This document shows positions 50,823 to 59,228 of a stretch of 64,000 bases of DNA, piece by piece. Position 1 is the stretch's first letter. Each line of letters begins with the position of its first letter. Position numbers and translations under genes: made by a program. Origin of the DNA: Leucobacter luti (GTDB taxonomy: Bacteria > Actinomycetota > Actinomycetes > Actinomycetales > Microbacteriaceae); the NCBI RefSeq assembly GCF_004217175.1, contig NZ_SHKI01000003.1:558697-622696 (forward strand), in the 5' to 3' direction. Below the pieces are notes generated by a model, which saw nothing but the letters and a program-made list of their open reading frames with translations, was not told the DNA's origin and searched no databases.

Positions 50823-52463
50823 ATGACTGCATACACTGAAGACACCGGCGTCGACATTGATGTGTTGGTAATCGGTGCCGGAGTTGTCGGCATCTACGCC
50901 CTGCACCGCGCGGTGCGGGCGGGGTTCACCGCGCTGACGCTCGAGGCCGGGGACGGCGTTGGGGGCGTGTGGTACTGGAACCGGTACCCCGCCGCGCGCT
51001 TCGACTCGGAGAGCTATTCGTACGGCTACATTCACGACAAGCAGCTGTTCGACGACTGGAAGTGGGAAGAGGAGTTCGCCACCCAGCCCGAGATCGAGCG
51101 CTACCTCAACCACGTGGTTGATCGCTACGCGCTGCGCGAGCGCATCGAGACGGGTCAGCGCGTCGTCTCCGCCGTCTACGACGAGGGGGCACAGCACTGG
51201 GTGGTCGAGACGGAGCAGGGCCGCACCGTCACGGCGCGCTGGGTGATCTCGGCGACCGGTGGGCTCTCAGTGCCGCACTACCCCGAGCTCGACGGGATCG
51301 AGAGCTTCGTCGGGGAGGCGCACCACACGGGAGCGTGGCCCCACGAGCCCATCGACTTCGCCGGAAAGCGCGTCGCCATCATCGGCAACGGGCCGAGCGG
51401 CTCGCAGCTGCTGCCGGCGATCGTCGACACCGTGGAGCGCGTTGACCTCTACCAGCGCACCCCCACGTGGACCACGCCCCTGAACAACGCGCCGCTGAGT
51501 GACGAGAAGCGTGCCGCGCTCAGCGCCGACTGGGAGCGCGTGACACACACGCTCAGCAGCTCGCCTTCCGGCTTTCTCCACCCGTTCTCCGGGAAGTTCT
51601 CGACGGATCACACTCCAGAGGAGCGCCAGGCGTTTTTTGAGACGATGTGGCAGGCGCCGGGGTTCGGCAAGCTCACCATGAACTACTTCGACATGACCAC
51701 GAACCGCGAGGTCAATCTTGAGTTCTGCGAATTCATCGCGGCGAAGGTGCGCAGCATCGTGACGGACCAGGCGACGGCGGAGCGGCTCATCCCGACCGAC
51801 CATCTCTTTGGCGCGAAGCGGCCGCCGTTCGTTGAGAACTACTACGAGTCGTTCAACAAGCCGAGCGCCTCGCTCATCTCGCTGCGCGAGACGCCAATCG
51901 TCCGCGTCGACGCGACCGGCATCGAGACGACGGCCGGTCACCAGGAGTACGACGTCATCGTGTACGCGACGGGCTTCGACTTCGGCACCGGCGCGCTCAC
52001 GCGGATGGGGGTACGCGGCACGAACGGGCTCGACCTCAGCACCGACTGGGAAGAGGGTCCGTCGGACTTCGGCGGCTTTGCCGCGCACGACCTGCCCAAC
52101 TTCTTCTTCCCCGGCGGTCCGCACGGCGCAGGCGGCGGCAACTACCCGAGGTACAGCCAGTTCCAGGTCGACTGGATCCTCGACACGATGATCTACGCGC
52201 GCGAGCACGGATTTGCGACGTTCGAGCCGACGGCGGAGCAGGAGCAGGGCTGGATGGATATGATCGCCGAGCTCGCGCCGAAATCGATCTTCTCGGCGGA
52301 ACACAGCCACTACTACGGTGCGAACGTGCAGGGCAAACCCCGCAAGTTCCTCCTGAACCCCGGCGGCAGACAGGGACTCGTCGACATCCTCGCGCACATG
52401 ACCGCGACGGCCGACTACAACGGCGCACTGGTGGCCGCGCACGAGTTGGCGGCGCAGGCGTGA
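50823..52463 (+). CDS. Baeyer-Villiger / flavin-containing monooxygenase
   Basis: This 546-residue enzyme has two Rossmann motifs (VIGAGVVGIYAL for FAD and VAIIGNGPSGSQLL for NADPH) flanking the type I BVMO fingerprint FxGxxxHxxxW, seen as FVGEAHHTGAW near residues 161-171. The segment GGVWYWNRYPAARFDSESYS also matches cyclohexanone/phenylacetone monooxygenases. It should insert oxygen next to a ketone to form a lactone or ester. Its stop overlaps the EthD-like gene (GTGA), and a ferredoxin follows. Confidence 0.94.
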   Translation: MTAYTEDTGVDIDVLVIGAGVVGIYALHRAVRAGFTALTLEAGDGVGGVWYWNRYPAARFDSESYSYGYIHDKQLFDDWKWEEEFATQPEIERYLNHVVDRYALRERIETGQRVVSAVYDEGAQHWVVETEQGRTVTARWVISATGGLSVPHYPELDGIESFVGEAHHTGAWPHEPIDFAGKRVAIIGNGPSGSQLLPAIVDTVERVDLYQRTPTWTTPLNNAPLSDEKRAALSADWERVTHTLSSSPSGFLHPFSGKFSTDHTPEERQAFFETMWQAPGFGKLTMNYFDMTTNREVNLEFCEFIAAKVRSIVTDQATAERLIPTDHLFGAKRPPFVENYYESFNKPSASLISLRETPIVRVDATGIETTAGHQEYDVIVYATGFDFGTGALTRMGVRGTNGLDLSTDWEEGPSDFGGFAAHDLPNFFFPGGPHGAGGGNYPRYSQFQVDWILDTMIYAREHGFATFEPTAEQEQGWMDMIAELAPKSIFSAEHSHYYGANVQGKPRKFLLNPGGRQGLVDILAHMTATADYNGALVAAHELAAQA

Positions 52464-52798
52464 GCGCCCAGGTGCAGCCTGCGGAGCTGATCCTGGTGCT
52501 CGCCAACGCGGTGGCGGGCCGCGAGGCTGAATTCAGCAGCTGGTACACGGACGAGCACCTGCCGGAGGTCGTGCGCCTCGCCGGCGTTGCGAGCGCCCAG
52601 CGCTACGAGGTGCCGGAGGCCCTCGCCGCACAACTGCCATATCGCTACGCGACCGTCTACGCGATCGACGGCTCGGCGGCGGCAGCGATGCAGCGGATCA
52701 TCTCGGCCGAGTACTCCTCGCAGAGCGATGCGCTCGACGTGCACGGCATGGTGATGAGTCCGTTCGTGCCGCTCGGTGCGCCGATCACGCCGGCGTGA
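52460..52798 (+). CDS. EthD-like dimeric alpha/beta-barrel protein
   Basis: This 112-residue protein has an EthD/ABM-like ferredoxin fold: LILVLANAVAGREAEFSSWY with DEHLPEVVRL matches the family signature (Y-x-x-H-x-P). In ether-degrading systems EthD accompanies a P450 and is needed for activity, by an unknown role. Here it is coupled to the BVMO by a four-base overlap. The exact function is open. Confidence 0.8.
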   Translation: MSAQVQPAELILVLANAVAGREAEFSSWYTDEHLPEVVRLAGVASAQRYEVPEALAAQLPYRYATVYAIDGSAAAAMQRIISAEYSSQSDALDVHGMVMSPFVPLGAPITPA

Positions 52799-52855
52799 TC
52801 GGCGCAGCAGAGACGTTCGATTGACTCAGCGGTTGAGTCTGGAAGGGTGAGAATC

Positions 52856-53059
52856 TTGAAAATCGTTGCAAGGCAGCAGACGTGCATTGGCTCTGGCCAG
52901 TGCGTGTTCACGGACCCGGACGCGTTCGATCAGGACGACGACGGCAAGGTGCAGGTGCTTCGGGCGGTCCCGCAGGGCGCCGAGCAAGAGGCGCTCGCGC
53001 GGCAGGCCGCGCAGGTGTGCCCCAGCCGTTCGATCAGCGTGGTCGAGGGCGACGGGTAG
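52856..53059 (+). CDS. Second three-cysteine ferredoxin
   Basis: The protein has CIGSGQC near the N-terminus and CPSRSI near the end, with Ser in place of the middle cysteine, so a [3Fe-4S] cluster is likely. It is closely similar to the ferredoxin at 46344. I prefer the TTG at 52856 (MKIVARQQTC, 67 residues) because GGAAGG lies nine bases upstream and family members begin with this KIV motif; a GTG at 52847 would add three residues but abuts that site. It may serve the second P450 or an enzyme not yet seen. Confidence 0.88.
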   Translation: MKIVARQQTCIGSGQCVFTDPDAFDQDDDGKVQVLRAVPQGAEQEALARQAAQVCPSRSISVVEGDG

Positions 53060-53079
53060 GCGCAGTCGCCACAGCCGAC

Positions 53080-53116
53080 AGCGGGCGCGCCCCCACCTCC
53101 GTGGGGCGCGCCCGCT
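53080..53116. terminator. Terminator hairpin between ferredoxin and TetR gene
   Basis: AGCGGGCGCGCCCC (53080-53093) and GGGGCGCGCCCGCT (53103-53116) pair perfectly around nine bases, between convergent genes. Confidence 0.65.
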
Positions 53117-53162
53117 GCCGCGTGTATCGGGACCTGTGCCGGTGCGGTGCTCGGACGCGCTG

Positions 53163-53846
53163 TCAGTCGTGCGGCGCGGCGAGGCCAGCGGCGAGAAACG
53201 AGATCAGGTCGGTGACCAGCACGTCGATCGCGGCGGGGAGGGACTCGCGCTTGCGCTGAGCGGTCTGGTAGCGCGCGAGCGTGTGCACGGCGCTCGTGAG
53301 CGTCACCCACCAGCGCTCGGCGAGCACGGCCTCGGGGACCTCCGGGAGGAGGCGCGAGAGCAGCGCGCGGAGGGTGATCACCTGGCCGCCGGTGTGCGTG
53401 CCGTCGAGCCCCTCGTAGCCGCCCTCCTCGGTGATGAGCACCGAGAGGAACTGCAGGTAGTGGTTGTCCGGGCGAAAGTGGATTGCCAGGGGGCGCACGA
53501 ACGCGCCGACCACGTCCCGGGTCGTGGGACGCGAGGTGTCGAGCATCAGCCCGGCGACGAGCTCCGCGCGCACCAGCTCGCTCTCGGCCCCGCGATACTC
53601 GGTGATTGCGCGAACCACCTCGTCGCGCTCCCCAAAGTGGTACTGCACTGCCGCGTGATTGCGCTGGCCAGCGGCCTTGCCGATGTCGCGCAGCGGCACC
53701 GCTGACAGTCCGTGCTCGGCGAAGAGCTGCTCCGCGGCCTCGAGGATCCGCAGCCGGGTCGCCTGCCCCCGGACGTTCCCGCGCTCGCCGCTGAGGCGTG
53801 CGGGGTGTGCCCGCGAGGTTCCCGGCTCGGCCGGCGACGAGTGCAT
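53163..53846 (-). CDS. TetR-family transcriptional regulator
   Basis: This 227-residue protein has an N-terminal TetR HTH (RILEAAEQLFAEHGLSAVPL, then AAVQYHFGERDEVV) and a C-terminal ligand-binding helical domain. The ATG at 53844-53846 is fixed by a -10 six bases upstream. It lies directly after the HtaA-domain gene. Its targets are unknown; the SDR-HtaA unit upstream or the BVMO operon are candidates. Confidence 0.9.
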   Translation of the reverse strand: MHSSPAEPGTSRAHPARLSGERGNVRGQATRLRILEAAEQLFAEHGLSAVPLRDIGKAAGQRNHAAVQYHFGERDEVVRAITEYRGAESELVRAELVAGLMLDTSRPTTRDVVGAFVRPLAIHFRPDNHYLQFLSVLITEEGGYEGLDGTHTGGQVITLRALLSRLLPEVPEAVLAERWWVTLTSAVHTLARYQTAQRKRESLPAAIDVLVTDLISFLAAGLAAPHD

Positions 53847-53847
53847 G

Positions 53848-54387
53848 CTACGAGTGTATTGGGTGTCGCAGCGCCACAGACAGCGACGCCATCTCGGTGT
53901 CCGCCGGGTATACGTTCCCGAAGTGGTCCTCCGCGGCGGCCAGGAGCCGGGTGGGCAGCGGGCCCCACTCGAGCTGCCCAGAGCGAGCATCGGGTGCCGC
54001 TGGCGCCACGCTCGTGAGCGGGAGGAGCGGGGCGCCCGGTTCGCGGGTGTGCGTGACGAGGACACCGCCGGCGGGCCCGAGGATCACTTCGGGCGCCGCA
54101 ACGAGGACGTCGAGGAAGCCCCCGTGCGCGGTGAAGTGGACCCAGCCCCCGAACGAGAGGTGCCAGCCGTCCGCCTCGTGGCTCGCGGCCCGAAGTGGAA
54201 ACACGAAGGCGCCCGCTTCGTCGGTTGTGACCCCGTCGCTCTCGACGGCGCCGCGCGCGATGATCGTCACGTAGCGGAGAAACGAATCGCGAATCGCCCA
54301 GCTGAGCGTGCCCGTGGCCCCGATCAATGCACCGGCCCCGGCCGTGTCCGCTGACTTTGCCTCGGCCGGGGTGTCGGTTGCGGTCAT
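53848..54387 (-). CDS. Single HtaA-domain protein without signal peptide
   Basis: This 179-residue protein consists of one HtaA-like domain: LSWAIRDSFLRYVTI near the start, LSFGGWVHFTAHGGFLDVLV in the middle and a C-terminal block ending LSVALRHPIHS. HtaA domains bind heme in corynebacterial surface proteins, where Tyr and His residues contact the heme. Here there is no signal peptide or sorting signal, so the protein is probably cytoplasmic. Its position between an SDR and a TetR gene in a cluster rich in heme enzymes is suggestive. Function is unproven. Confidence 0.78.
   Translation of the reverse strand: MTATDTPAEAKSADTAGAGALIGATGTLSWAIRDSFLRYVTIIARGAVESDGVTTDEAGAFVFPLRAASHEADGWHLSFGGWVHFTAHGGFLDVLVAAPEVILGPAGGVLVTHTREPGAPLLPLTSVAPAAPDARSGQLEWGPLPTRLLAAAEDHFGNVYPADTEMASLSVALRHPIHS
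53853..53858 (-). promoter_or_regulatory. -10 element, probable leaderless promoter of the TetR gene
   Basis: On the minus strand TACACT ends six bases before the ATG at 53846, inside the end of the HtaA-domain gene. This gives the TetR gene an independent leaderless promoter. Confidence 0.6.
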
Positions 54388-54402
54388 CGGCGCAGCTCCG
54401 CG

Positions 54403-55200
54403 CTAGCCAATGAACGAGCCGCCGTTGACACTGATGGTCTGACCGGTCACGTACGAGGCGTCGTCGGAGACGAGGTACGAGACCGCGCCGGCGATGTCGG
54501 CACCCGTGCCGACCCGGCCGACGGGAATGTACTTGCCCATCTCCTCGGCGGAGGGGATCAGGCCGGCGGCGCGCTTCTTCTCGACGCTCGGGGTGTCAAT
54601 CGATGAGGGGACGACGGTGTTGACGGTGACGCCCTGCTTTGAGAACTCGACCGCGAGCGCCTTGGTCAGTGCCAGCTGTCCGCCCTTCGACGACGCGTAC
54701 GCGGCCATGCGCGGGGCGCCGCGCTGGGCGCTTGACGAGGAGATGAGCACAACGCGTCCGGCGCCGGCCGCAAGCAAGTCTGGCAGGCCCGACTGGACGA
54801 GGTTGAAGGTGCCGGTGAGGTTGATGCGCAGGGTGTTCTCCCACTCGTCCAGCGTGGTGTCGAGGAACGCCTTGTTCGGGGCGACCGCCGCGTTGGCGAC
54901 GAGCACCGCGACGGGTCCGAGCTCGGCGCGGATCTGGGCGAGCGCAGCGTCCACCTGTGCCCGGTCGCTCACGTCTGCGCGGTAGCCGCGTGCGGTGCCG
55001 CCGGTGCGCTCGATCTCCGTGGCGGCGTCTTCGGCCGCGCCCTCGGTGCGGGTCAGGATCGCGACAGTGAAGCCGTCTTTGGCGAGCCGGTCGGCGATCG
55101 AGTAGCCGATACCGGCGGCTCCGCCCGATACGACGGCGACGCGCCCCGCCCCCGCCGTGGCCACCCCTGCGTCAGTGCTGGTCTCGTTCGCTACCGTCAT
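54403..55200 (-). CDS. Short-chain dehydrogenase/reductase (FabG-like)
   Basis: This 265-residue SDR has VAVVSGGAAGIGYSIADRL, VANAA in place of NNAG, the catalytic serine in LISSSSAQRG and YASSK. The C-terminus GQTISVNGGSFIG is typical of FabG-like enzymes. The ATG at 55198-55200 follows AGAGGAC by eight bases. It precedes the HtaA-domain gene by 15 bases and probably shares its transcript. It is divergent from the second IclR gene. Confidence 0.9.
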   Translation of the reverse strand: MTVANETSTDAGVATAGAGRVAVVSGGAAGIGYSIADRLAKDGFTVAILTRTEGAAEDAATEIERTGGTARGYRADVSDRAQVDAALAQIRAELGPVAVLVANAAVAPNKAFLDTTLDEWENTLRINLTGTFNLVQSGLPDLLAAGAGRVVLISSSSAQRGAPRMAAYASSKGGQLALTKALAVEFSKQGVTVNTVVPSSIDTPSVEKKRAAGLIPSAEEMGKYIPVGRVGTGADIAGAVSYLVSDDASYVTGQTISVNGGSFIG

Positions 55201-55300
55201 TGGCTTGTCCTCTGCTCTCTGGGTGCGCCAGGTGATCTTCGGTGATCCGGCCGCCGCCGTCCTCGTCGGTGAGGCTGGCACTGCGCGAACCGCATGCAGT

Positions 55301-55340
55301 ATGTTGTTTATAACGGAACGTGTGTTCCGCACTGGCGATG
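55301..55340 (+). promoter_or_regulatory. Regulon operator-like module before the second IclR gene
   Basis: TGTTG (55302-55306) and TGTTC (55323-55327) stand at the regulon spacing, with a second overlapping GTTG-N9-GAAC palindrome (55303-55319). The -35/-10 is weak (possibly CTGGCA and CAGTAT). It is consistent with autoregulation. Confidence 0.45.
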
Positions 55341-55407
55341 TACAGAATGTCACGCGCGGAAGTCTGAAGTCAAGTGTGCCGGTGCCTGCGAGGTCGGATG
55401 GTGGAAG

Positions 55408-56241
55408 ATGATTGACACGACGGAACGAGACCTGGACGATCCAGACGGCGCAAAGCGGCGACGGCATCCGCTCGCTCGCGGGATTGAGCTGCTCACGGTG
55501 ATGATCGACAGTGACCAGGACGCGCACGGCGTGCGCGAGCTTGCCGGCCGGCTGGGGGTGAGCCCGAGTACTGTGCACCGCTTGATCACCGACCTCGAGC
55601 GACTCGGTCTGGTTGCCCGCACCGAGAAGGGCTCGTATCGGCTCGGGCTTGAATTCTTGCGCCTGGCCTGGACGGCTGTCGAGCGCTATCCGGTGCAGGA
55701 GGTGTCGACCGACACCCTTGAGGAGCTGACCGAGCGGAGCGGCGAATCCTCGTTCTTCGCGGTGTACGGCGAGGCGCGCCACCACATGATGTTCTCCCTC
55801 GCCGTCGAGTCGCCGCACCCGCTGCGGTACACGCTTCCGCTCAAGCAGTGGTTGCCCCTCTACGCGGGGGCGAGCGGGCTCGCGATCCTTGCGTTTCTTC
55901 CCGAGGAGATTGTCGCTGAGGTGGTCGGCGGTCCAATTGCGGCGCTGACTGACCGCACGCTGCGAGACGCGCGCGATCTGCGGGCCCGCCTCGACATGGT
56001 GGTGCGGGATGGGTTCGCGATCACGCACGGGGAGCGGATCGAGGGCGCGATCGCGATCGCGTCGCCCGTGTTTGGCCCGTCGGGCTCGGTGGTTGGCTCG
56101 ATTGGGATCACGATGCCGGAGGTGCGCTTCAACGCCGCGTACTCATCGTCCCTTGCCGGGCTCGTGGCGCAGGCCGCGGCGCAGATCACTGAGTACCTGA
56201 GCGGCGCGCGAGATCCGCGAACGGGCATCGTGCGTCGCTAG
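55408..56241 (+). CDS. IclR-family transcriptional regulator (second)
   Basis: This 277-residue protein is strongly similar to the IclR protein at 47935: the HTH is HGVRELAGRLGVSPSTVHRL, followed by ITDLERLGLVAR, and the effector domain holds LPLYAGASGLAILAF and GAIAIASPVF. The two may be paralogues from a duplication within the island. The start at ATG 55408 lacks a perfect ribosome binding site but matches the family start. It likely binds the shared operator modules, alone or with its paralogue. Confidence 0.9.
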   Translation: MIDTTERDLDDPDGAKRRRHPLARGIELLTVMIDSDQDAHGVRELAGRLGVSPSTVHRLITDLERLGLVARTEKGSYRLGLEFLRLAWTAVERYPVQEVSTDTLEELTERSGESSFFAVYGEARHHMMFSLAVESPHPLRYTLPLKQWLPLYAGASGLAILAFLPEEIVAEVVGGPIAALTDRTLRDARDLRARLDMVVRDGFAITHGERIEGAIAIASPVFGPSGSVVGSIGITMPEVRFNAAYSSSLAGLVAQAAAQITEYLSGARDPRTGIVRR

Positions 56242-56277
56242 GGGCGGTGCGCCGGGGGTGTGCGGTTCGGGGTGGTA

Positions 56278-56351
56278 TTGACACGCTTCGGGGCGGTCGC
56301 CCATACTGAACGTGTTGCGCAGTAAGCAATCACTGTTCCGTTAGACGGGAC
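56278..56351 (+). promoter_or_regulatory. Regulon promoter-operator module of the ferredoxin reductase-MFS operon
   Basis: TTGACA (56278-56283), 18 bases, CATACT (56302-56307), four bases, GTGTTGCG (56312-56319), 14 bases, TGTTC (56334-56338), nine bases, GGAC (56348-56351). The layout is the same as at the second P450 and the diflavin reductase. Confidence 0.7.
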
Positions 56352-56434
56352 GCGATGTGCCTCGTGCGCGTCACCGTCGGCGGCAACGATGCCCCGGAGC
56401 ACCGCAGCTCAGAGAACGCAAAGGAATACACACG

Positions 56435-57664
56435 ATGTCTTCACCACAGTCGGATCGTCACGTCGTCGTCGTTGGCGCGTCGCTCGCGGGCACGCGGGCC
56501 GTTGAGGGCCTACGGGCGCTGGGCCACGCAGGTCACATCACCCTGATCGGCGCGGAGGCTGAGCTGCCTTACGACCGGCCGCCCCTCTCGAAGGACCTCC
56601 TGAAGTCGGACTGGTCGGACGATGCAGTCGCGGGCTTCAGGCTGACCTCAGCTGAGGCCCTCACCGCCGCCGGCGTCGAGCTCAAGCTCGGCGTGGCCGC
56701 AACCGGGCTCGATACCGTGGCACGCGTCGTGCGCCTCGCCGACGGCACCAGCGTCGGCTACGACGTCCTCATTATCGCGACCGGCGCGATTGCGCGGCCC
56801 TCGCCCTGGCGCCCAGAGTCGGGTGTGTTCCAGCTGCGGACCCTGGCCGACTCACGCGCGATCGCGGAGCAATTGCGCACGGGCGCGCCCCTCGTGGTGG
56901 TCGGCGGCGGGTTCATCGGCACCGAGATTGCGGCGGCGGCGGTCGGGTTCGGGTGCAGCGTGACGGTGGTCGATCCGGTAGCCGAGCCGATGGCTCGCAT
57001 CGTGGGCCCCGACGTCGCAGGGAGCCTGGTCGGCCTGCACGAGCGGCACGGCGCGCAGGCGCGCTTCGGGGTCGGTGTCACCGACATCCGCGGCAAGCTC
57101 GGAGCGCTCGAGGTGCTCCTCGACGACGGCAGCACCATTGATACCGCGGCCGCGGTCGTGGGAATCGGGTCGATTCCCTGCATCGATTGGCTTGAGGGGA
57201 GCGGGCTGACGCTCGGAAATGGCGTGCTCACCGATGGGATGCTGCGGGCCGTGGGCGCCGACGACGTGTTCGCGATCGGCGATGTCGCGCGCTGGCCCCA
57301 CCCCGGTCGCGGGGTGGAGGTGCGCGCAGAGCACTGGACGAACGCGAGCGATCAGGCGCGGTATGTCGCCACGGCGCTCACCGGCGGCGTCAGCGAGCCG
57401 TATGGCTCGACCGACTACGTGTGGTCGGATCAGTACGACTGGAAGGTGCACACCATCGGTTGGCGCGACCCGAACGGCAGCTCAGCGCTCGTGCGGGATC
57501 TCGCGCGTGACGGGAAGACCGCGGTGGTGCACTCGAACGGCGCGGGCGAGCCGACCGGAGTCGTCACCGTCAACTGGGTGCGCGGACTCAACCTCGCGCG
57601 TCGCCTGCTCGCGGCCGGAGACCCGGCGGAGCGGATTGTCGCGGAGCTCGAACAGCTGGCATAG
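56435..57664 (+). CDS. FAD-dependent ferredoxin reductase
   Basis: This 409-residue flavoprotein has two Rossmann motifs (VVVVGASLAGTRAVEGL for FAD and VVVGGGFIGTEIAAAAV for NAD(P)H) and DVFAIGDVARWP near the C-terminus, as in putidaredoxin/rhodocoxin reductases. It should pass electrons from NAD(P)H to one or both ferredoxins and so to P450. The ATG at 56435 follows AAAGGA. An MFS transporter gene follows after four bases. Confidence 0.94.
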   Translation: MSSPQSDRHVVVVGASLAGTRAVEGLRALGHAGHITLIGAEAELPYDRPPLSKDLLKSDWSDDAVAGFRLTSAEALTAAGVELKLGVAATGLDTVARVVRLADGTSVGYDVLIIATGAIARPSPWRPESGVFQLRTLADSRAIAEQLRTGAPLVVVGGGFIGTEIAAAAVGFGCSVTVVDPVAEPMARIVGPDVAGSLVGLHERHGAQARFGVGVTDIRGKLGALEVLLDDGSTIDTAAAVVGIGSIPCIDWLEGSGLTLGNGVLTDGMLRAVGADDVFAIGDVARWPHPGRGVEVRAEHWTNASDQARYVATALTGGVSEPYGSTDYVWSDQYDWKVHTIGWRDPNGSSALVRDLARDGKTAVVHSNGAGEPTGVVTVNWVRGLNLARRLLAAGDPAERIVAELEQLA

Positions 57665-57668
57665 CCGC

Positions 57669-59186
57669 GTGTCCCAGGGGGAAGCGGGCGCGGCGCCACC
57701 GTCGCGCGGGAGACTGGCGCTGCTCTTTACCGCGCTCAGCCTCGTCACGCTGCTGACGTCGATGTCGCAGCACCTCTTCGTGCCAGCGCTGCCCGAGATC
57801 GCGGCGGAGCTCGGTGACCTGTCGCAGATGTCGTGGGTGATCGTCGCGTTCATCCTCGCCTCGATTCCCACAATGCCGATCTTTGGCAAGCTCAGCGACG
57901 TCTTCGGACGCCGATCGATGATGCTCGTGGGCATCGGCATTTTTACTGCGGGCTCCCTCGTCGGGGCCCTGGCGCCCACGCTGGGGTGGCTCATCTTCGG
58001 CCGCGTGCTGCAGGGAATCGGGAGTGGCGCCCTCGTGGTGCTGCCACAGGCGACCATCGCAGACGTGGTTCCGGCGCGGCAGCGCGGACGCTACGCCGGT
58101 ATTCTCAGCACGGTGTTCGCCGCCGCGACGGTGGCCGGCCCGTTCGTCGGCGGCCTGCTGGCGCAGGGGCCGGGGTGGCGGTGGGGCTTCTGGGTGAACA
58201 TCCCCGTTGGGATCATTGCGGCCGCGGGAACCGTCTTCCTCCTCAAGCTGCCGCGGCCGACGCGGAGTGGGTCAGCGAGCCTCGATTACGGGGGGATGGC
58301 GCTCGTGTCGGTGGCGACGGTGTCACTGGCACTCGTCACCACGTGGGGTGGGGTCACCTATGCGTGGACGTCGCCGACAATCCTGTGTCTCATCGGTGTC
58401 GGGGTGCTGGCAATCGCGGTGTTTCCCAGCGTGGAGCGGCGGGCCGCCAACCCGGTGCTGCCGCTCGCGCTGTTCCGCGAGCCCGAGTTCGTGCTCACGA
58501 GCATCTCGTCGATTGCGCTCGCGATGGTGATGTTCACCTTCCTCGGGTATCTCCCCACGTTTGTGCAGGTGGCGCTCGGCTCCTCGCCCGCGGTCGGCGG
58601 CACGGTGATGATCCCGATGGCGATCGGAACTCTGCTCGGTTCAACCCTCGCGGGGCAGATCGTCGCGCGCACGGGGCGCTATCAGAGCGTGCTCGTGGTT
58701 GCCGCGCTGGTCGTTGCGAGCGGTGCCGGGCTGATGGCGGCGACCGTGCACGACTCGTCGGTGTGGCTCGCGGGCGCCGCCGGCGGAATCGTTGGCCTCG
58801 GGCTCGGCGCTTCGTTTGGCAACATCATCCTGATCGTTCAAAACGCGTTCCCGCACTCGATGGTCGGGGTAGCGACGGCCGCGACCAGCCTGTTTCGCCA
58901 GATCGGTGGCATGTTTGGCACGTCGCTCGTGGGTGCAATGTTCGTCCGCGGCTGGAGTGAGCGCCTCTCCGACCGTCTGCCGCACGCGGCGCTTGCGCGC
59001 GTCGGGACCGCGCCGACACCGCACGAGGTGGGGCAGCTCCCCGACGCGCTGAGCGGGCTGGTCGTCGCGAGCTACACCGACGCAATGCAGCCCGTCTACA
59101 TCCTCATGGTCGTGATGGCCCTTGGGGCGGCGCTCGTGACCGCCTTCCTGCGCCCGAGACCGCTCGCTGACACGCTCGCGGCGTAG
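57669..59186 (+). CDS. MFS transporter, DHA2 (EmrB/QacA) drug/proton antiporter type
   Basis: This 505-residue protein has about fourteen membrane segments, with the MFS motif A variant GKLSDVFGRRSMM and the antiporter motif C-like ATVAGPFVGGLLA. DHA2 pumps export toxic organics, so it may remove excess substrate or toxic intermediates; an import role is also possible. The GTG start lies four bases past the reductase stop, so the two share a transcript. Length is normal. Confidence 0.92.
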   Translation: MSQGEAGAAPPSRGRLALLFTALSLVTLLTSMSQHLFVPALPEIAAELGDLSQMSWVIVAFILASIPTMPIFGKLSDVFGRRSMMLVGIGIFTAGSLVGALAPTLGWLIFGRVLQGIGSGALVVLPQATIADVVPARQRGRYAGILSTVFAAATVAGPFVGGLLAQGPGWRWGFWVNIPVGIIAAAGTVFLLKLPRPTRSGSASLDYGGMALVSVATVSLALVTTWGGVTYAWTSPTILCLIGVGVLAIAVFPSVERRAANPVLPLALFREPEFVLTSISSIALAMVMFTFLGYLPTFVQVALGSSPAVGGTVMIPMAIGTLLGSTLAGQIVARTGRYQSVLVVAALVVASGAGLMAATVHDSSVWLAGAAGGIVGLGLGASFGNIILIVQNAFPHSMVGVATAATSLFRQIGGMFGTSLVGAMFVRGWSERLSDRLPHAALARVGTAPTPHEVGQLPDALSGLVVASYTDAMQPVYILMVVMALGAALVTAFLRPRPLADTLAA

Positions 59187-59228
59187 ACCGCGCGTCGCGG
59201 GTCGCGGGAGGGGTGTCGCCCCCGCCGG

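Noticed and set aside
55316..55328. GGAAC-gtgt-GTTCC palindrome as a separate operator
   Set aside because: It arises from the overlap of two regulon half-sites already described; nothing in the other promoters repeats this exact form.
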